Part shown: positions 52,627 to 62,075 of the stretch, in pieces
Layout of the letters: each line of letters starts with the position of its first letter
How positions within the stretch are numbered: the stretch's first letter is position 1
Assembly: GCA_050746125.1 (NCBI GenBank)
Contig: JBOGKX010000195.1
Coordinates: 5,538-69,537, forward strand
DNA: 64,000 bases
Direction of reading: 5' to 3'
Source of the DNA: JAJPKR01 sp050746125
Lineage (GTDB): Bacteria > Acidobacteriota > Terriglobia > Terriglobales > SCQP01
Position numbers and translations under genes: made by a program
The notes under the pieces: generated by a model
Told to the model about the DNA's origin: nothing
Database searches by the model: none
What the model saw: only the letters and a program-made list of their open reading frames with translations

Positions 52627-53973
52627 CTATCGGCCCAGGCTCTTCTCTTCCTCGGCAAGGCACGATTCCAAAATGGAAAGCGCGGTATCCACGTCGCGCC
52701 GGCTGCAAAGGAGCGGCGGCATCAGGCGAATGGTATTGGCGCCGCAACCCAAAATCAGCAGCCCGCGGTTGAATGCAGCTTGGATCAGGCGATTGCGGCT
52801 TTCGGGGTTGCGAATCCGCAAGCGTTGATCGGAGACGATCTCGATGCCGATCATGAGGCCCAGGCCCCGCACGTCGCCCACCAACCGAAAGCGCAGTGGC
52901 CATTTCCGCAGCTTTTCCATGGCATAGGCGCCCACTTCGGCGCAGTTGCGGATCAATTCGGACTCCAAAAGCTTGAGCGTCGCCAAGGCCGCCGCCAGGC
53001 AAACCGGATTGCCGCCGAAGGTGGATGCGTGGGCACCCGGACCCCAATCCATCAGGCCGGCGCGCGCTAGGGTGACGCCCAGGGGCATGCCGCTGGCGAC
53101 TCCCTTGGCTGCGGTCACGACGTCCGGCTCGACGCCGAAGTGCTGAATGGCCCACATCTTTCCCGTGCGTCCACAGCCGGATTGCACTTCATCCACCACC
53201 ATCAAAATGCCGTTCCGGTCACAGATCCTGCGTATTTCGCGCACGAACTCGATCGGGGGCACGACGTAGCCGCCCTCGCCTTGCACCGGCTCCATGAAAA
53301 GCGCGGCCACCTCGTTGGCCGGCGTGGTGGTTTGAAACAGCCGGTCGAGTTCCTCCAGGCAAGCTGCCGTTACGTCGGAAGCGCCCAGCAGCGGATGGTA
53401 AGTGTCGGGATAAGGGATGTGAAAAAAGCCCGGCACCAGGGGGGAGAAACGCGCCCGCTGCGCGATCTTGCTGCTGGTCAGCGAGAGCGCGCCGAAAGTA
53501 CGCCCATGGAAGGAATTGTAAAAGCCGATGACCAACTGCCGGCCCGTATGGTAGCGAGCCAGCTTGATCGCCGCTTCGTTGGCTTCCGCGCCCGAGTTGC
53601 CGTAATAAATCCGGTGCGGCCCCGGCATTGGCGCCAGGCGCGAGAGCGCCTCGGCGCACGCCACCATCTGCTCGTAATAAAAGTCGGTGCCCGACATGTG
53701 GATCAAAGTCGCGGCTTGCTGCTGAATCGCAGCCACCACCTCGGGATGACAATGGCCGGTCGAGCAGACGGCAATGCCGGCGCTGAAGTCGAGGAACTCG
53801 TTGCCGTCGACGTCGGTCACCATCATGCCGCGGCCGCTCTGTGCCACCAGCGGGTAGTCCCGGGTATACGAAGGAGAAATGTACTCGCGATCGCCGGCCA
53901 GCACCCGGCGGGCATTGGGACCTGGCAGGGCGCTACGAATTTGGGGCGTATTTTGCACTTCCGTGGAAATCAT
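52627..53973 (-). CDS. class III PLP-dependent aminotransferase (4-aminobutyrate/acetylornithine type)
   Basis: A 448-residue enzyme. The ATG at 53973 (MISTEVQNTP) is chosen over one 17 codons upstream. GNSGAEANEAAIKLAR, SFHGRTFGALSLT, VDEVQSGCGRTGKMW and the PLP lysine in TAAKGVASGMPLG are the class III landmarks. Similarity is closest to GabT/4-aminobutyrate and leucine-type transaminases, but the amino donor cannot be decided from sequence. The gene starts the run aminotransferase-yraN-galT. Confidence 0.9.
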   Translation of the reverse strand: MISTEVQNTPQIRSALPGPNARRVLAGDREYISPSYTRDYPLVAQSGRGMMVTDVDGNEFLDFSAGIAVCSTGHCHPEVVAAIQQQAATLIHMSGTDFYYEQMVACAEALSRLAPMPGPHRIYYGNSGAEANEAAIKLARYHTGRQLVIGFYNSFHGRTFGALSLTSSKIAQRARFSPLVPGFFHIPYPDTYHPLLGASDVTAACLEELDRLFQTTTPANEVAALFMEPVQGEGGYVVPPIEFVREIRRICDRNGILMVVDEVQSGCGRTGKMWAIQHFGVEPDVVTAAKGVASGMPLGVTLARAGLMDWGPGAHASTFGGNPVCLAAALATLKLLESELIRNCAEVGAYAMEKLRKWPLRFRLVGDVRGLGLMIGIEIVSDQRLRIRNPESRNRLIQAAFNRGLLILGCGANTIRLMPPLLCSRRDVDTALSILESCLAEEEKSLGR

Positions 53974-54188
53974 CCAAAACCTCGAAATCCCCGCCGCGAG
54001 CGGCGGGATCAAACGGCGGATCACTCATTGCGTTCGGCTCGCGCCGTATCGGGGCGGCGGGCCGCGGCGTGTGCGGGAAGGAAGGGCCGCGAGTGAATCC
54101 TAATCGGAGCCGAAGAGGCTAGGTCGGGCCGCCGACGGCAGGGCCGCGGCGGAGATGCGGGCGCGGGTTGATCGGATCTCGAGCATGA

Positions 54189-55607
54189 CTATTTGCGGCG
54201 CCAGCGAACGCCGCCACCCTTGACATCTTCGACCAAAATATCGGCCGCCTCGAGCTCGGCGCGAATGGCATCGGCACGAGCGAAGTCACGCCGTTGCCGC
54301 GCCCCATCCCGCTCGCGCAATCGCTCTTCGATAGCCGCCTCGCTCAGGCCCGGGGCTAAGTTCATTTTCTCACGATCGGCGATGGCGAGCACGGCAAAGA
54401 CTCGATCGAAAAGTTGCAACAAGGCCTGGCATTCGTCGCGGTTGCCGGCCCGAAACCGGCCTTGATCGAGGGCGACATTGGCCTCGCGCACGAGTTCAAA
54501 AATCGCCGCCAATGCCTCAGCGGTATTGAGGTTATCGGCCAGGCTGGCGATGAAAGCGGCGCGCGCGACGGCGATCTTCTCCGTCAATTCGGCCTCCGTG
54601 CCGGCGACTAGCGAGGCGGCGCGAAGACGATCACGAAACGTAACCAGCCGGTCCACGGCGGCGGCGGCTTGCTGCAGGCCCTCCAACGTGAAGTTCAGCT
54701 GCCGGCGATAAGGGACGGAGGCCAGCAAGTAACGGATGGCGCTGGGGCGGAATCCGCGCTGCGTCAGATCGCGCAGGGTATAGAAATTCCCCAACGATTT
54801 CGACATCTTTTCGCCGTTGACCAGCAAGAACTCGACGTGCATCCAGCAATGCACGAACCGCTTGCCGGTGACGGCCTCGGCCTGGGCGATCTCGTTTTCA
54901 TGATGGGGGAAGATCAGGTCCGTGCCGCCGGCATGGAGGTCGAAGCTCTCGCCGAGGCATTGCATGGACATCACCGAGCACTCGATGTGCCAGCCGGGGC
55001 GGCCGGGGCCCCAGGGGCTGGGCCAACTGGGCTCGCCCGGCTTGTGGGCCTTCCAAAGCACGAAATCGCGCGCCTCTTCCTTCTCATACAGGTCGGTCTC
55101 GACTCGGGCGCCCACCTGCAAGGCGTTCAAGTCCTTGCCGGAAAGGCGGCCGTAGGCGGGGAAGCTGCTGACTCGGAAATAAACCGACCCGTCGCTGGCA
55201 TAGGCATGGCCGCCGGCCACCAGGCGCTCGATCCAAGCAACCATTTGCGGCACGTAATCGGTTGCCTTGAGCAAATGTCCGGGCGCCAAGATGTCCAACT
55301 GTGCTAAATCGTCGACGAAGGCCTGCGTATAGATCGCGGCGTGCTCGGCAACGGAGCGGCCGGCGGCCTGGGCGCGCTCGATCATCTTGTCGTCCACGTC
55401 GGTGATATTTAGAACGCTGTTCAGCGACCAGCCTTGGCTGAGGAGAAAGCGTTGCAGCACGTCCGCCGCCACGAAGGTGCGGTAGTTGCCAATGTGACCG
55501 TAGTCGTAAACGGTCAAGCCGCAGGTGTACATGCGCAGCTGCTTGCCGTCGCTCGGCGCAAGCGGTTCAACCCGGCGGGCAAGCGAGTTGTAGAGGCGCA
55601 TATCCAT
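54189..55607 (-). CDS. cysS: cysteinyl-tRNA synthetase
   Basis: A 472-residue class I synthetase. The ATG at 55607 (MDMRLYNSL) is used; a longer frame upstream is non-coding. Cys29 and later Cys210 and His/Glu ligands form the zinc site that selects cysteine; HIGN is at 38-41 and KMSKS at 267-271. The C-terminal DALR-type helical domain is present and ends in WRRK. It charges tRNA-Cys. It diverges from the radical SAM gene, with 88 bases between the starts. Confidence 0.96.
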   Translation of the reverse strand: MDMRLYNSLARRVEPLAPSDGKQLRMYTCGLTVYDYGHIGNYRTFVAADVLQRFLLSQGWSLNSVLNITDVDDKMIERAQAAGRSVAEHAAIYTQAFVDDLAQLDILAPGHLLKATDYVPQMVAWIERLVAGGHAYASDGSVYFRVSSFPAYGRLSGKDLNALQVGARVETDLYEKEEARDFVLWKAHKPGEPSWPSPWGPGRPGWHIECSVMSMQCLGESFDLHAGGTDLIFPHHENEIAQAEAVTGKRFVHCWMHVEFLLVNGEKMSKSLGNFYTLRDLTQRGFRPSAIRYLLASVPYRRQLNFTLEGLQQAAAAVDRLVTFRDRLRAASLVAGTEAELTEKIAVARAAFIASLADNLNTAEALAAIFELVREANVALDQGRFRAGNRDECQALLQLFDRVFAVLAIADREKMNLAPGLSEAAIEERLRERDGARQRRDFARADAIRAELEAADILVEDVKGGGVRWRRK

Positions 55608-55695
55608 GGCGGCCAAGGCGCATTGTAACAGCCGCGGGCGGCCTGCCTTTCGGTTCCGCGCACGGGTCGCGGGCGGCCGCGGGCGGTCGCGTATC

Positions 55696-57054
55696 ATGGA
55701 AAGCGGCGGCGCCCGCGCTGCCGAAACCACCGTGGAAGAGCAGCGACTCGAACTCGTCGAACGCGCCATTGCAGCCCACCCCAGCCTGCCGCGGGAATGC
55801 GTGGTCAAAGAAGACTTGCTGCGCGGCGGCGTAGCCTTTTCGCCGGCGGCCTTGCGCCTGGCCGCCAACGCCAAAAACAAAGCCTACTTCATCTTTTCGT
55901 TCGATTTCGTGCCGCTCGTGGCCATGGAGAACCAGGAGCACTGGTCGGCGCCGGAAGAAATTTGGCTCGAGGGCGGCGCCTGGGATTTCCGCCCCACCAT
56001 TGTCTCCGTGCGCCTCAATCCCGATTCGCCTTATTGCGTGGATGTCGACGCTGACGGCGCACCGGTACTGAAGCTTGACGGCCATGATCTCTGCGCCGTG
56101 CGCCTGCCGCCGGTTCCCGAGTACTACACCCGGGCCATGTCCAGCGGCAAGCGGGTGATCGAGATCGCTCCCACCATTGAGTGGGGCTACTTGATCTACC
56201 TCACGGTTTTTCGCATTTGCCAATATTTCGGGCAGCAGGAGGAATGCCAGTTCTGCGACATCAACGAGAACTACCGCCAGCAGGTCAAGGCCGGGCGCCC
56301 GTACACGGGCGTCAAGTCGGTGGAAGAGGTGCTGGAAGCCATGGCGATCATCGCCGGCACCGACTCCGTCAGCCGCGCCTACACGCTGACTGGCGGCAGC
56401 ATCACGTCGCAACTTAAAGGCCAGCGCGAGGCGGAGTTTTATGCGCAATACGCCGCCGCCATCGAGAGCCGCTTCCCCGGCCGCTGGATCGGCAAAGTGG
56501 TGGCGCAGGCGCTGCCGAAAGAGGAAGCGCTCCTTTTTAAGCAGGCCGGGGCGCAGATCTATCATCCCAATTTCGAGGTTTGGGACGCGCGGCTCTTCCA
56601 GCAGATCTGCCCCGGCAAGGACCGCTACGTGGGCCGCTCCGAGTGGCACCGGCGCATTCTCGACGCCGCCGAAATTTTCGGTCCCTCGCACGTGATCCCT
56701 AATTTCGTCGGCGGCATCGAGATGGCCCGCCCCTTTGGCTTCGCCTCCGTGGAGGAGGCCATTCGCTCGACCGCGGAGGGGCTGGAGTTTTTCATGTCGC
56801 GGGGCGTGGCACCGCGATTCACGACCTGGTGCCCCGAGCCGCTGACGCCCTTGGGCCGGGCCAACCCCGAGGGCGCGCCGCTCGAATACCACCTGCGCCT
56901 GCTCGAGACCTGGCGCGACACGCACGCCCGGCACAAGCTGCCCGTCCCGCCCGGCTACGGCGATCCGGGCATGGGCCGCGCCGTATTTTCCGTCAGCTCG
57001 TTCATGGATGTAATCGCGCCCGCCGCCGACAGCGCGGCGATCGGCTCCTCATAA
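55696..57054 (+). CDS. radical SAM protein with CX8CX2C cluster motif
   Basis: A 452-residue protein starting at ATG 55696. The likely [4Fe-4S] motif is FRICQYFGQQEECQFCD, cysteines 175, 184 and 187, a CX8CX2C spacing instead of the usual CX3CX2C. A roughly 170-residue N-terminal domain precedes it. After it come a GGSITSQ segment that could be the SAM-binding GGE-like motif, VVAQALPKEE, NFEVWD and FVGGIE strands, consistent with the radical SAM barrel, and a C-terminal CPEPL patch. Substrate and pathway are unknown. The gene is monocistronic between cysS and an aldehyde dehydrogenase. Confidence 0.8.
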   Translation: MESGGARAAETTVEEQRLELVERAIAAHPSLPRECVVKEDLLRGGVAFSPAALRLAANAKNKAYFIFSFDFVPLVAMENQEHWSAPEEIWLEGGAWDFRPTIVSVRLNPDSPYCVDVDADGAPVLKLDGHDLCAVRLPPVPEYYTRAMSSGKRVIEIAPTIEWGYLIYLTVFRICQYFGQQEECQFCDINENYRQQVKAGRPYTGVKSVEEVLEAMAIIAGTDSVSRAYTLTGGSITSQLKGQREAEFYAQYAAAIESRFPGRWIGKVVAQALPKEEALLFKQAGAQIYHPNFEVWDARLFQQICPGKDRYVGRSEWHRRILDAAEIFGPSHVIPNFVGGIEMARPFGFASVEEAIRSTAEGLEFFMSRGVAPRFTTWCPEPLTPLGRANPEGAPLEYHLRLLETWRDTHARHKLPVPPGYGDPGMGRAVFSVSSFMDVIAPAADSAAIGSS

Positions 57055-57091
57055 GGTCGCGGCTCCCCCACCCCGGCCGCGGCCCCGAGCC

Positions 57092-58534
57092 TCAGGAGCG
57101 AAGCAGCATGAGGCGCAGTTCGGTCATCTCGGCGATGGCGGTGCGCAAGCCCTCGCGCCCGAAGCCGGAGTCCTTGACGCCGCCATACGGCATGGGATCG
57201 AGCCGGTACGAGCTGACATCGTTGACGATCAAGCTGCCGACCTCCAAACGGCGAAAGGCGGCTAACGCGAACTCCAGATCGCGGGTGAAAAGGCCGGCCT
57301 GCAATCCAAAGCGGCTGGCATTGGCCTCGGCGATGGCCTGCTCGATCGTGTCGTAAGGGATCAGCACCAGCAGCGGCGCAAAAGCTTCTTGCCGGCAGAC
57401 GTTCATCTCCGGGCGAACGCGATCGAGAATGGCCGGATCAAGGAAGCCGCCATCGCGGCGTCCGCCGCAAAGCAGGCGGGCGCCGCCGGCCACCGCCTCG
57501 CGAATCCAAGCCTCGGCCCGCTGCGCCGCCTGATCGTCGATCATGGGCCCGATATCGGTGCTTTCCTCCAAGGGATCGCCAAGGCGCAAGCCGCGCGCGG
57601 CCGCGACCAGCCGCTCGCTGACGGCGGCGAAGATCGAGCGATGAATCAATACGCGTTGCGCCGAGATGCAGCTTTGTCCCGCGTAAGCGAAGCCGGCGCG
57701 GGCCAAGCGCGGCACGGCATCGTCGAGGTCGGCGTCGTGATGGACGATATTAGCGGCGTTGCCGCCCAACTCGAGGATCACGCGCTTGCGGCCGGCGCGC
57801 GCCTTGAGATCCCAGCCGACGGCGGCGCTGCCGGTAAAGCTCAGCATCGCCACCCGATCGTCCGCCAGCATGGCCTGCACCGGGGCGGCGCCGCCGTTGA
57901 TCACGCTAACGGCGCCGGCGGGAAGATCGCAGCCAAGCACGAGTTCGCCCAAGCGCAAGGCGGTGAGCGGCGTGCGCGGCGAGGCCTTGATGACGATCGA
58001 ATTGCCGGCCGCCAGGGCGGGCGCGAGCTTGTGTAGAACCAGGTTAAGGGGAAAGTTGAAGGGCGTGACGCCGGCGATCAGGCCGATCGGCACGCGGCGG
58101 GTAAGAGCGGCGCGGCCCTCGGCGCCGGCCACCACGTCGAGGGGCATCCATTCACCGCCGATGCGGGTAGCCTCCTCGGCGGCGGTGCGCAGGGTAAGCA
58201 GAGCGCGGCGCACCTCGGCGCGCGCGTCGCGGATTGGCTTGGCCGCCTCTTGCGCCATCAGCGTCGCCAATTCGTCCTGGTTGAGGCGCACGGCGTTTTC
58301 CAGCTCGAGCAAGGCGTCGCGGCGGCGGTAGGCGGGCAGCGCCGCCATCTCGTCGCGGGCCGCGGCTCCGGCATCGAGAGCGCGTTCGACCTCGAGCGCC
58401 GTCGCCTCGCCCGCCCAGCCGACGATGTCGCTGCTGTAGGGAGAGCGCACCGCGACCGGGTGCTCCGGCGCGGTCAACTCGCCGCCGATCACGAAGCCAT
58501 AAGTGCGCTCGGAAGCGGGCTCGGGATTGCGCAT
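57092..58534 (-). CDS. aldehyde dehydrogenase family protein
   Basis: A 480-residue NAD(P)-dependent enzyme. The ATG at 58534 (MRNPEPASERTYG) is chosen; the longer frame upstream overlaps leuB. FNFPLNLVLHKLAPALAAGN, the SFTGSAAVGW loop, the catalytic Glu in LELGGNAANIV and the nucleophile Cys289 in AGQSCISAQR are in order. The pattern is like succinate-semialdehyde/non-phosphorylating glyceraldehyde-3-phosphate dehydrogenases, but substrate preference is undecided. It lies 68 bases downstream of leuB. Confidence 0.93.
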   Translation of the reverse strand: MRNPEPASERTYGFVIGGELTAPEHPVAVRSPYSSDIVGWAGEATALEVERALDAGAAARDEMAALPAYRRRDALLELENAVRLNQDELATLMAQEAAKPIRDARAEVRRALLTLRTAAEEATRIGGEWMPLDVVAGAEGRAALTRRVPIGLIAGVTPFNFPLNLVLHKLAPALAAGNSIVIKASPRTPLTALRLGELVLGCDLPAGAVSVINGGAAPVQAMLADDRVAMLSFTGSAAVGWDLKARAGRKRVILELGGNAANIVHHDADLDDAVPRLARAGFAYAGQSCISAQRVLIHRSIFAAVSERLVAAARGLRLGDPLEESTDIGPMIDDQAAQRAEAWIREAVAGGARLLCGGRRDGGFLDPAILDRVRPEMNVCRQEAFAPLLVLIPYDTIEQAIAEANASRFGLQAGLFTRDLEFALAAFRRLEVGSLIVNDVSSYRLDPMPYGGVKDSGFGREGLRTAIAEMTELRLMLLRS

Positions 58535-58602
58535 GCCTATAGCATAGGCGCGGGCGAAGAGCGCTAACCTGGCTGCGCTTGGGCCACCTCGCGCCGGATC
58601 CG

Positions 58603-59643
58603 CTAGATCCGGGCGGCGATGGCAGCCGTCGTGGCGATCGTACCGAGGCGACCGCCAACATCGGCGGTGCAATCGCCGGCGGCGAGGGCGCCGCCGACGG
58701 CGGCCTCGACGCGGCGAGCCTCGGCCGCCAATCCGAGAGTGTCGAGCAGCAACGCGGCGCTGAGAATGGCGCCCATGGGATTGGCTTGGTCCTTGCCGGC
58801 CAGGGCCGGAGCGGAACCGTGGACCGGCTCGAACAGGCCGGGCGCGCGGCCGGGGTGGAGACTGGCGCTGGCGGCCATGCCCAGGCCGCCTTGGAGCGCC
58901 GCGGCCAGGTCGGTCAGGATGTCGCCGAAGAGATTGTTGGTCACGATCACGTCGAATTCGCGGGGGTCCCGTACCATCTGGTACGCCATGGCGTCCACGT
59001 AGAGGTGCGACGCCTCCACGTCGGAGAATTCCGCTCGCAATGCGGCGAAGGCGCGCTGCCACAGGGCGCCGGCGTGGGGCATGGCGTTCGATTTATCCGC
59101 CATGTGCAGGCGCCGGCGCGGCCGCACGCGAGCCATTTCGAAAGCGTAGCGCACAACTCGCTCCACGCCACGATAGGTGTTGAGGTCGATCTCGGTCGCC
59201 ACCTCGCGCTCCGTGCCGGACTGAAAGTTGCCGCCCATGCCGACATAGGGGCCCTCGGTGTTCTCGCGCACGACGACAAAATCGGTGCCCTCCGCCGCGG
59301 CGTCGCGCAGCGGGCAGAGACGCGCGGCCAGCAAGCGCACCGGGCGGACGTTAGCGTAGAGATCGAGCCCGAAGCGGGCGCCGAGTAGAATCTCGACTGC
59401 GTGGCGATTGCTGGGAACGCGCGGATCGCCAACCGCGCCCAGCAGCACGGCGTCATGCCGGCGCAAAAGTTCGAGGCCGTCCGCGGGCATGCCCACGCCG
59501 TCGCGCAAGAAGCGCTCGGCGCCCCAGTCGAGCGGCGTAAAGGCAAGCGCGCCGGGTGCGGCCACGTCCAGCACGCGACGGGCGGCGGCGATGACCTCGG
59601 GGCCGATGCCGTCGCCGGGAATCAGGGCGATGCGCTTGGGCAT
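58603..59643 (-). CDS. leuB: 3-isopropylmalate dehydrogenase family protein
   Basis: A 346-residue decarboxylating dehydrogenase. The ATG at 59643 (MPKRIALIPGDGIGPEV) is used. VRENTEGPYVG, the YVDAMAYQMV block with its catalytic Tyr/Lys-Asp set, NLFGDILTD and GSAPALAGKDQANPMG are visible. The latter half fits LeuB (leucine synthesis), but the RENTEG pattern is also found in tartrate and homoisocitrate enzymes. No leuACD genes are in the window. It lies five bases after the PMT gene. Confidence 0.85.
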   Translation of the reverse strand: MPKRIALIPGDGIGPEVIAAARRVLDVAAPGALAFTPLDWGAERFLRDGVGMPADGLELLRRHDAVLLGAVGDPRVPSNRHAVEILLGARFGLDLYANVRPVRLLAARLCPLRDAAAEGTDFVVVRENTEGPYVGMGGNFQSGTEREVATEIDLNTYRGVERVVRYAFEMARVRPRRRLHMADKSNAMPHAGALWQRAFAALRAEFSDVEASHLYVDAMAYQMVRDPREFDVIVTNNLFGDILTDLAAALQGGLGMAASASLHPGRAPGLFEPVHGSAPALAGKDQANPMGAILSAALLLDTLGLAAEARRVEAAVGGALAAGDCTADVGGRLGTIATTAAIAARI

Positions 59644-59648
59644 GGGCG

Positions 59649-61184
59649 TCAGCGTCGGGCAATGATAATCCATTGCCCGTGGGCGGCGGCGCGGAACTCG
59701 ATATGCAACTGCCAGCGCTCGAGCAGCTCCTGCGGGCCGACCGGCGCCTGATGATGAAAGTACCGACGGCTCCAACGCCGCCAAAACGGCAGCCAGCGCA
59801 GCCAATTGTGGCGCGGGCGGTATTCGCGCGAGTACAGCAAAACCGGCTGCCCAGCCGCCGGGATCACTCCGGCCAATCCGGCCGGCGTGAAATTCTCCAC
59901 CGCGGCCACTGGCAGCGAATGCTTCACGTAGCCGAGGTCGGGGTTGGCAAGCTCGTTGGTCGCGGGCCAAGCGGTAAGAACCGGCGCTGTGGGCGCCTGG
60001 CGCTCGAGATATGCGGCGGCTTGGCGGTGCAGGCGCACGAAGGTGGCATACGCGAGATTGTCTTCGTAGGGAAACGGATAGGGCGGGCGCCAAAACCAGC
60101 CGGCGATGAAGAGCGTGGCGCAGGCGAGGACAGCCAGGCCCCGGCGCGGTACGCGCAGCAGACACGGCGCGGCCAGCGCCAAGTACAGCGCCAGCGCCGG
60201 CAGTAGATAGCGGGCGAGCTCCGCGCCGCCGATGGCGGCGTGGAAGACCAGATAGACCGCAATGATGACGGCGGCCTCGCGCCGCCGATCCCGGCCCGCT
60301 GGCGGGGTTGGCGAGCGGCGCCAGCCCCAGATCGCGAGCGCGGTCAGCAGCAACATCCCTTCATAGCCGGCCAGTTGCCAGACACGCAAATACAGCGCCA
60401 TGGCAAAACGCGGCAACGAAAGAACGCCGCTCAGATTGAACTGAAGGAACCCGGCGTTTCCCATCCAATAGCCGGTGGCGGCATGGAAGTACGCCAGCCA
60501 GAGCGCTAGCGCCAGGGCGGGCACCAATTGGGGCGCGACCGCGGCGACGGCGCGGCGCGCCCCACCCGACCAAGCGCGGGCCAGGTCCAGGGCCGCCAGC
60601 GCGGCGGGAACGATCAGCGCCGTCTCTTTGGCGAGGACGGCGGCGGTGATACAGAAGACGTAAGCGGCGGGGCGGCGGCGCGCGCGCGCGACCAACGCCC
60701 AGACGATAAAAGCGGCCGCCGGCAAGTCGAGTTGCGCCAGCGTGGCCTGTGCGAAGCAGAGCGGATGGATCGCCAGCAGCAGCGCCGCCAGCGCGGCGCC
60801 GGCGCCGCCGGATTCCGGATATAGCTCGCGCCCCAAGCGCTCGGCGCCCCACACCAGGGCGGCGGCGAAGAGCAGCATCGTCGCGCGCGTCACAAGCGGC
60901 GAATAGACAGCGAGATGCCAGGCGAGCGCCAGCACCGCCAGCACCAGCGGCGGATGACCGTTGGCGAGCGTCGAGCGCGGAATCCACCAGCCGTGGCGCG
61001 ACAAGTCTAAAGCGGCGGGGATGAAGTAGCCGGCCTCGTCCCAGTAGTAGGGGAGGCGCAGCAAAGGCGCATGCGCGGCCAGCAGCGCGGCATAAACCGC
61101 GCAGGGTGCCAGCCACCATGCCCGGCGCAAGCGAGGCGCGGCGGCGACGCAAACGTAGTTGGCCGGGGCTGCGCCGCGCGGCAC
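59649..61184 (-). CDS. PMT/ArnT-type membrane glycosyltransferase
   Basis: A 511-residue polytopic protein starting at GTG 61184, with about ten to twelve membrane segments and a C-terminal soluble part from about residue 395. The first periplasmic loop carries the catalytic-type acidic motif YYWDEAGYF (DE pair), as in GT39/GT83 enzymes that use polyprenyl-phosphate sugars. TLANGHPPL and ALVWGAERL follow in the first helices. It may glycosylate proteins or lipid A-like molecules. It lies ten bases after DUF3467 and five before leuB. Confidence 0.88.
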   Translation of the reverse strand: MPRGAAPANYVCVAAAPRLRRAWWLAPCAVYAALLAAHAPLLRLPYYWDEAGYFIPAALDLSRHGWWIPRSTLANGHPPLVLAVLALAWHLAVYSPLVTRATMLLFAAALVWGAERLGRELYPESGGAGAALAALLLAIHPLCFAQATLAQLDLPAAAFIVWALVARARRRPAAYVFCITAAVLAKETALIVPAALAALDLARAWSGGARRAVAAVAPQLVPALALALWLAYFHAATGYWMGNAGFLQFNLSGVLSLPRFAMALYLRVWQLAGYEGMLLLTALAIWGWRRSPTPPAGRDRRREAAVIIAVYLVFHAAIGGAELARYLLPALALYLALAAPCLLRVPRRGLAVLACATLFIAGWFWRPPYPFPYEDNLAYATFVRLHRQAAAYLERQAPTAPVLTAWPATNELANPDLGYVKHSLPVAAVENFTPAGLAGVIPAAGQPVLLYSREYRPRHNWLRWLPFWRRWSRRYFHHQAPVGPQELLERWQLHIEFRAAAHGQWIIIARR

Positions 61185-61194
61185 GGCCGATCCT

Positions 61195-61491
61195 TTATTG
61201 CACGCGATCGTGCTCGCCCGTGGGCGCCAGCTGGATTTCGCCGAAGGCCTTCTCGTAGTTGGCCACGTGGGTTTGCAGCAGACCCAGCAGCGCCTTGGCC
61301 TGCTGCGGGCTGAGATAGATGCCCTGCACCATGTGAATCTCGATCTCGTCGGCGATTTTTTGATCCATGGTGCCGAACTGGAAGAAGAAGTCCCAGGTGC
61401 TGGGACGCACTTGCACGGAATTGGCGTAGTTGTCGCGGTAATCGGGGCGAACCACGATCTTGATCCGAGGCGGAGATGCGGGTTGACTCAT
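61195..61491 (-). CDS. DUF3467 domain protein
   Basis: A 98-residue protein starting at ATG 61491 in an ATGA overlap with the DUF507 stop. VVRPDYRDNYANSVQVRPST (in part), the WDFFFQFG segment and MVQGIYLSPQQAKALLGLL are the DUF3467 signature. The family is small and bacterial, of unknown function; an IHF-like or binding role has been suggested only from structure-type reasoning. It sits between DUF507 genes and the PMT glycosyltransferase. Confidence 0.85.
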   Translation of the reverse strand: MSQPASPPRIKIVVRPDYRDNYANSVQVRPSTWDFFFQFGTMDQKIADEIEIHMVQGIYLSPQQAKALLGLLQTHVANYEKAFGEIQLAPTGEHDRVQ

Positions 61492-61763
61492 ACGCCGAGC
61501 TTTTTCAGCTCCTCCTGGTAGTACTTGCGGTACAAAATATCCCACTCGCCGGAGCCTTCCAGGATGGAGCGTTTCTGCGAAGCGATCTTGGCGCGGACGG
61601 CGACGTCCATTTTCTCTTCGGCGTGGAGCAGGTCCTCGAGGATCTTGCGGATCTCCAAACGAATCGTATTGCGATCCTCAGCGAAGCTCACCTCCGGCTG
61701 CTCGGCCAGCCGCTCGACAATGACGTGAGAAAGCTTGTTGACCTTTTCGCGGGAGAGGCGCAT
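61488..61763 (-). CDS. DUF507 protein, copy A
   Basis: A 91-residue helical protein, MRLSREKVNKLSHVIVERL at the start and YRKYYQEELKKLGV at the end. The charged helix pair is typical of DUF507. The ATG at 61763 overlaps the stop of copy B by one base (TGATG). Copy A and copy B share the LSRE start but are diverged, so they may form a heterodimer. No function is known for the family. Confidence 0.88.
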   Translation of the reverse strand: MRLSREKVNKLSHVIVERLAEQPEVSFAEDRNTIRLEIRKILEDLLHAEEKMDVAVRAKIASQKRSILEGSGEWDILYRKYYQEELKKLGV

Positions 61764-62041
61764 CACAGCACCACCTTGTGCTTGCGCACCAGCTCCGCCT
61801 TGATTTTCTTGAACGCCTCGGAGTAGGAAGCACCGAGCCGCTGCATCTCCGCCTCGTGCTGCGCGAGAATGGCGCGCGCCTCCTCGTTGATGCGGTCTTC
61901 TACGCCCAACTCCTCGTTCATCGCCGCCAGCACCCACCCCGCCAAAGCCGCTGGATCCGGCGCGGCAACGAGATGGCGCTGCGAGACGCGATGGGTAACC
62001 TCGCGGGCCAAATAGCCGACGTACTCGCGGGACAGGTGCAT
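61763..62041 (-). CDS. DUF507 protein, copy B
   Basis: A 92-residue paralogue of copy A: MHLSREYVGYLAREVTHRV at the start and KKIKAELVRKHKVVL at the end, with DRINEEARAILAQHEAEMQ (in part) in the middle helix. It follows glgE by 34 bases. A tandem DUF507 pair is probably an old duplication kept in tight coupling. Confidence 0.87.
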   Translation of the reverse strand: MHLSREYVGYLAREVTHRVSQRHLVAAPDPAALAGWVLAAMNEELGVEDRINEEARAILAQHEAEMQRLGASYSEAFKKIKAELVRKHKVVL

Positions 62042-62075
62042 GAACAGAAATTTAGTCTAGCAGCTTGCCGCCGCG

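Noticed and set aside
58535..59062. N-terminal extension of the aldehyde dehydrogenase over leuB
   Set aside because: The extra stretch is low-complexity and overlaps conserved leuB motifs; the family length is met from 58534.
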